Shown: positions 14,940-18,019 of the stretch, one piece after another | Numbering within the stretch: position 1 is the first letter of the stretch | How the letters are laid out: each line of letters opens with the position of its first letter | NCBI GenBank assembly: GCA_005776735.1 | Contig: SXOM01000454.1 | Location: 1 to 18,019 of the forward strand | Source of the DNA: Pseudomonadota bacterium | GTDB taxonomy: Bacteria > Myxococcota_A > UBA796 > SXON01 | Length of the DNA: 18,019 bases | Direction of reading: 5' to 3' | Made by a program: the position numbers and the translations under genes | The notes under the pieces: generated by a model | The model's input: only the letters and a program-made list of their open reading frames with translations | Database searches by the model: none | What the model was told of the DNA's origin: nothing

Positions 14940-15914
14940 TCAGTCCGGGTAGCCGTCCGGTGCAGCCTGGAGCCACGCCCAGGCGGAAGCGAGGATGTCC
15001 TCGAGGCCCGCCGCGCGCGGCGCCCACCCGAGCTCGCGCCCGATGCGCGCGCTCGAGGCGACGAGCGTGGCCGGGTCGCCCTCCCGGCGCGCGCCCCGGA
15101 CCACCGGCACCGGGCGCCCGGTGACCCGCTCCGCGGCCTCGAGCACCTCGCGGACGGTGTGCCCGCCGCCGCTGCCGAGGGTGTAGATCGCGCCGGGCGC
15201 CGGCGCCGCCAACGCCAGGGCGTGCGCCCGCGCGAGGTCCGCCACGTGGACGTAGTCGCGGACGCAGGTGCCGTCGGGCGTGGGGTAGTCTTCGCCGAAC
15301 AGCGTGACCGGCGGGCCCTTCCCCGCGGCGGCCGCGAGCACCAGGGGGATGAGGTGGGTCTCGGGGCGGTGATCTTCGCCCGCGTCGGGGAACGCGCCCG
15401 CCGCGTTGAAGTAGCGGAGGCTCGTGTGCTGCAGGCCGTAGGCTTCGCCGTAGCGGGCCAGGACCGTCTCCACGAACCGTTTGCTGTCGCCGTAGGGGGA
15501 CTTGGGCCGGGTGGGCGCGGTCTCGTCGATGGGGCACGTGTCGGGGTCGCCGTACACGGCGGCGGTCGATGAAAAGACCAGGCGGCCGACCCCCTCGGCC
15601 AACATTGCGTCCAAAAGAGCAAGAGAGCCGCGCACATTGTTGTCGAAATAGTCGCGCGGGTGGCGAACGCTGGTGCCGACCTGCGAGATGGCGGCGAGGT
15701 GGACGACCGCCTCGACCCGGTGGTCGCGGAGTGCTTGTCGCACCGTCGATGTATCGCGTGTATCGGCGTGGACGAAGGCGATGGCGGCGGGGACGGCCCG
15801 GCGGTGCCCGGTGACGAGGTTGTCGAGCACCACGACCTCGTGCCCTTCGGCCAACAGGACCCGAAGGACCGCGCTGCCGATGTACCCCGCGCCGCCGGTG
15901 ACCAGGACCCGCAT
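14940..15914 (-). CDS. galE: UDP-glucose 4-epimerase
   Basis: A 324-residue extended short-chain dehydrogenase that interconverts UDP-glucose and UDP-galactose using tightly bound NAD. The nucleotide-binding GGAGYIG is at residues 7-13, and the acidic Asp31 follows the second strand (VVVLDNL). The catalytic region SSTAAVYG is at 115-122, and the YxxxK pair is Tyr141 and Lys145 (SPYGDSK). RYFNAAGA at 167-174 and DGTCVRDYVHVADLA at 214-228 are typical of bacterial GalE. The start is ATG 15914, because GGAGGGGAG lies directly before it; an upstream in-frame ATG at 15989 lies inside the preceding gene. It follows the OYE-family gene by 23 bases. Its product feeds surface polysaccharide synthesis. 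Related sugar-nucleotide epimerases cannot be fully excluded. Confidence 0.93.
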   Translation of the reverse strand: MRVLVTGGAGYIGSAVLRVLLAEGHEVVVLDNLVTGHRRAVPAAIAFVHADTRDTSTVRQALRDHRVEAVVHLAAISQVGTSVRHPRDYFDNNVRGSLALLDAMLAEGVGRLVFSSTAAVYGDPDTCPIDETAPTRPKSPYGDSKRFVETVLARYGEAYGLQHTSLRYFNAAGAFPDAGEDHRPETHLIPLVLAAAAGKGPPVTLFGEDYPTPDGTCVRDYVHVADLARAHALALAAPAPGAIYTLGSGGGHTVREVLEAAERVTGRPVPVVRGARREGDPATLVASSARIGRELGWAPRAAGLEDILASAWAWLQAAPDGYPD

Positions 15915-15937
15915 CTCCCCTCCGCGCGCCCCGGGTA

Positions 15938-17179
15938 TCAGCCCGGCGGGTGCATGCCACCGTCGGGCGACTTCATCCACAGTTGGCACCGCACCGGCAG
16001 GTGCTTGCGGTCGAGTGCTTCACACACGTTGGTGTACAGGCAACGCCGAACCTCGGCTTCCCGCCCCGCGGCCACCTTCTTCGGCCAGTCGGGGTCGGCC
16101 AACAGGCCGCGGGCCATGCCGACGAGGTCGAGCTGGCCGGCGGCGAGGGCCGCTCGGGCGACCGCGGCGGTGTTGATCTTCCCCGCGCCCACCACGGGGG
16201 TCTGCAAGCCGGACGCGCGCAGCGCCCCGCGGATGCCTTCGGAGAGGTACAGGTTCACGCCGTCGGGGGCGTCCTTGGTGGGCATGCACGCCGAACCCGA
16301 CGGCCCGGTGTAGGGGTAGGCCGCCTGGCCGACGGGCGGGCGTCGCGCGTCTTCGAAGCGCCCGCCGCGGCTGACCGAGACGAAGTCGAGGCCGGCCCGC
16401 GCGAGCTGGACCGCGAACCACGCCGCCTCGACGAGCGTGGTGCCGCCGGCGACGTCGTCGCTGCCGAGCAGGCGGCACCCGACGGTGAAGTCGGCCCCGA
16501 CCTCGCGGCGCACGGCCGCGACGACCTCGAGCGGGAGGCGCACACGGTTGGCGAGGGAGCCGCCGTAGTCGTCGGTGCGCCCGTTGGTGGCGCTGAGGAA
16601 GCTCGCGAGGGTGTACGCGTGCGCGAAGTGCAGCTCTACCCCATCGAATCCAGCCGCACGTGCGCGCCCTGCGGCGGCGGCGAACCACCCGGGGATGGCG
16701 TGCACCTCGTCGAGGGTGAGGTCCTCGATCTGCTGGCGGTACCCCCACGCGTAGTCGCGCCACTCCCTCGGGGTGAGCCGCGCGTGCAGCTCGGCTTCGG
16801 TCCACGCGGCCGCGCCGGGATACCGCGCCTCCAGCCGCGCGACGGCGCGGGCGGGGTCGCGGCGCGAGATCTTCAGGAAGTCGATGATCTGGGGGAGCAC
16901 CCGCACGTCGCCTTCGCCGTGCATCGTGGTGACGAGCTCGCGCAGCGCTGGGACGTAGCGGTCGTGGCCGATGCGGAGGAGCGGCCCGCTCGCGACATCG
17001 CGGACGCCCATCGCCTCCAACACGATCGCCCCGGCCCCGCCGCGCGCGTAGCGGGTGTAGCGCGCGACGATGTCGGGGGTGACCCGGCCCTCGTCGTCGC
17101 CGAGCCAGGTGACCATGGCGGGGAGCCACACCCGGTTGGGCACGATCATCGACCCGACCGTCAGCGGCGAGAAGAGCAT
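15938..17179 (-). CDS. NADH:flavin oxidoreductase, old yellow enzyme family
   Basis: A 413-residue FMN-dependent TIM-barrel oxidoreductase related to OYE and 2,4-dienoyl-CoA reductase. It starts with LFSPLTVGSMIVPNRV, the standard FMN-side opening. Further marks are GFDGVELHFAHAYTL with His184 and His187, NGRTDDYGGSLANRVRLPLEVV at 199-220, Arg236 in the FMN phosphate region (VGCRLLGSDD), and GAGKINT at 331-337 followed by VGMARGLLADPDWPKK. It stops soon after the barrel, so the second flavin/NAD domain of dienoyl-CoA reductases is absent. Three C-terminal Cys (380, 386, 398) recall the iron-sulfur site of that subfamily, but one Cys seems missing. ATG 17179 overlaps the upstream TGA by one base. 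The substrate is unknown. Confidence 0.9.
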   Translation of the reverse strand: MLFSPLTVGSMIVPNRVWLPAMVTWLGDDEGRVTPDIVARYTRYARGGAGAIVLEAMGVRDVASGPLLRIGHDRYVPALRELVTTMHGEGDVRVLPQIIDFLKISRRDPARAVARLEARYPGAAAWTEAELHARLTPREWRDYAWGYRQQIEDLTLDEVHAIPGWFAAAAGRARAAGFDGVELHFAHAYTLASFLSATNGRTDDYGGSLANRVRLPLEVVAAVRREVGADFTVGCRLLGSDDVAGGTTLVEAAWFAVQLARAGLDFVSVSRGGRFEDARRPPVGQAAYPYTGPSGSACMPTKDAPDGVNLYLSEGIRGALRASGLQTPVVGAGKINTAAVARAALAAGQLDLVGMARGLLADPDWPKKVAAGREAEVRRCLYTNVCEALDRKHLPVRCQLWMKSPDGGMHPPG

Positions 17180-17754
17180 CAGTAGGGCAGGAGGGGGGTC
17201 GTGGCCCCGTGTGCGGAGAGCGTGACGCCGGCCGCCGGGACCGCGTCGAGCGTGTAGCTCACGCTCAGCCCGGTGTAGCAGTCGCACATGTCGTCGGCGA
17301 AGTCGTAGGTGGCCTCGACGACGCCGGTCGCGCAGTCCAGCTCGGCGGTGACCGTCAGGGTCGGGCAACAGCCCTCGGTGACGTGGACGTCGTCGACGTC
17401 GTACCGGCCGGGCGCGGTGGCCCCCGCGCTCAACGCGCGGGGCGTCGTGGGATCGACGTGGCTGTACACGGCGTCGAGCACCACGATCTCCAGGGTGGCG
17501 ACGCCCTCGCAGGGATCGGCGCCCGTGTCGGCGGTGTCGGCGGTGTCGGCGGTGTCGGCGGTGTCGCCCGTGTCGGCGGTGTCGCCCGTGTCGGCGGTGT
17601 CGCCCGTGTCGGCGGTGTCGCCCGTGTGGCCGGTGTCGGCGGTGTCGGCGGTGTCGGCGGTGTCGGCGGTGTCGGCGGTGTCGCCCGTGTCGGCGGTGTC
17701 GCCCGTGTGTGTGGGCGTCGGCGGGCAGCCGAGCAGCAGGAACAGGGAGAGCAT
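17179..17754 (-). CDS. Lipoprotein with Asp-Thr-Ala/Gly repeat linker
   Basis: A 191-residue exported protein with no recognised family. The leader MLSLFLLLGC has a lipobox with Cys10. It is followed by a linker of 21 Asp/His-Thr-Ala/Gly triplets, which should be extended, acidic and flexible. The remaining approximately 115 residues form a small domain with six Cys (PCEG, GCC, DCATG, MCDC), probably disulfide-bonded. The start ATG 17754 was chosen for the strong GGAGG four bases upstream. ATG 17775 would add MLRPGGS, giving a basic residue before the hydrophobic stretch, and is an equally reasonable lipoprotein leader. It overlaps the OYE-family gene by one base and probably heads the operon with galE. 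The linker may hold the domain away from the outer membrane. Confidence 0.8.
   Translation of the reverse strand: MLSLFLLLGCPPTPTHTGDTADTGDTADTADTADTADTADTGHTGDTADTGDTADTGDTADTGDTADTADTADTADTGADPCEGVATLEIVVLDAVYSHVDPTTPRALSAGATAPGRYDVDDVHVTEGCCPTLTVTAELDCATGVVEATYDFADDMCDCYTGLSVSYTLDAVPAAGVTLSAHGATTPLLPY
17521..17709 (-). repeat. 21-unit 9-bp tandem repeat (DTA/DTG linker)
   Basis: Twenty-one consecutive 9-bp units read on the plus strand as GTGTCGGCG or GTGTCGCCC variants. They encode Asp-Thr-Ala or Asp-Thr-Gly, with His replacing Asp in two units. Several adjacent units are identical, so the array is prone to slippage; length changes would stay in frame. Confidence 0.95.
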
Positions 17755-17941
17755 CGATCCTCCGGGGCGCAGCATATCGGTGGGAAGTGGCTCTCCGCTT
17801 GTTGCATCTCCACCTTGACGCCGGTTCAGGTGAAGAGTTGCTGAACAGATGTGCAGACCGCAAGCGACGCCGGAAATCGAGGCCGCGTGCCATCACCGGA
17901 GAGTGGCTCTCCGCATGACGCATCCTGTGAGGCGTCGAGCG
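17755..17941 (-). promoter_or_regulatory. Intergenic region upstream of the lipoprotein-OYE-galE operon
   Basis: This is the only gap here large enough for a full promoter of the minus-strand operon. The ribosome binding site GGAGG lies directly before 17754. A 13-bp direct repeat, AGTGGCTCTCCGC, occurs at 17786-17798 and 17902-17914, 116 bases apart start to start. The base composition is more AT-rich than the neighbours (for example around 17820-17860). A 5-bp stem, GACGC (17917-17921) with GCGTC (17932-17936), could end the gene to the right. I found no convincing -35/-10 pair. Confidence 0.4.
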
Positions 17942-18019
17942 TCAGGCTGTCACCTCGTGGGGGTCGGCGGGCGCTGGACACTCGCGCCGGAGGTCACCGA
18001 CGAGGGCCATCCACACCGA
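17942..18019 (-). CDS. C-terminal end of an unidentified protein (partial)
   Basis: From the right edge the minus strand reads in frame for 25 codons (ending PADPHEVTA) to a TGA at 17942-17944. Third positions are strongly G/C, as in the real genes here, and the reading includes VWMALVGDLRRECP. The gene starts beyond the window, so no family can be named. Because the piece is short, it could also be a chance open frame. Confidence 0.4.
   Translation of the reverse strand, partial: SVWMALVGDLRRECPAPADPHEVTA

Noticed and set aside
7378..16665. The AT-rich rare-codon islands as miniature transposable elements.
   Set aside because: They lack terminal inverted repeats and target-site duplications, remain in frame, and share only short imperfect words.
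17521..17709. CRISPR-like or regulatory short repeat array.
   Set aside because: Units are 9 bp with no spacers and are in frame within a lipoprotein gene; it is a coding tandem repeat.

Overview
The window is a very GC-rich, densely packed stretch of bacterial chromosome. It has the secreted-protein style of Myxococcota and related uncultured deltaproteobacterial lineages: short lipoprotein leaders ending in GC, Asp/Thr/Gly-rich linkers, long calcium-type DxDGDGYGD repeat proteins of the MopE-like 'putative metal-binding' kind, FG-GAP propellers and an ASPIC/UnbV protein. This taxonomic reading is inference; no rRNA or other marker is present.

Layout. (1) Positions 1-2277, plus strand: the end of an FG-GAP/ASPIC-UnbV protein, then two adjacent exported proteins that together hold five copies of an approximately 55-residue module with a conserved Cys pair that I do not recognise. 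(2) 2284-4941, minus strand: a lipoprotein with Ig-like domains, metal-binding-motif repeats and a probable seven-bladed FG-GAP propeller. (3) 4989-6008, plus strand: an HSL-type alpha/beta hydrolase, ended by a long nested hairpin. (4) 6133-9176, plus strand: a tightly spaced operon. It encodes a Cys-repeat precursor peptide (bufferin-like, here with a lipobox), a DUF692/MNIO enzyme, a DUF2063 partner and an orphan MalG-type ABC permease. This is a RiPP-type, probably copper-handling, system and the most interesting part of the window. (5) 9166-14045, minus strand: a lipoprotein with nine metal-binding-motif repeats and a C-terminal C-type lectin domain, a CsgG/TolB-like exported protein, and an unrecognised 306-residue protein translationally coupled to it. 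(6) 14088-14810, minus strand: a YebC-family protein. (7) 14940-17754, minus strand: galE, an old yellow enzyme-family oxidoreductase and a lipoprotein with a 21-unit 9-bp tandem repeat. The last 26 codons of another minus-strand gene lie at the right edge.

How the genes fit together. In the bufferin-like operon the precursor would be exported after its Cys residues are modified by the MNIO enzyme with the DUF2063 protein. The resulting metal-binding peptide would sit outside the cytoplasmic membrane, here possibly anchored by lipid. The permease is translationally close to this set, but its ABC partners are not in the window. Most other genes encode surface or periplasmic proteins; yebC, galE, the OYE-family enzyme, the hydrolase and the 306-residue protein are the apparent cytoplasmic exceptions. 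No tRNA, rRNA, insertion sequence or CRISPR array was found.
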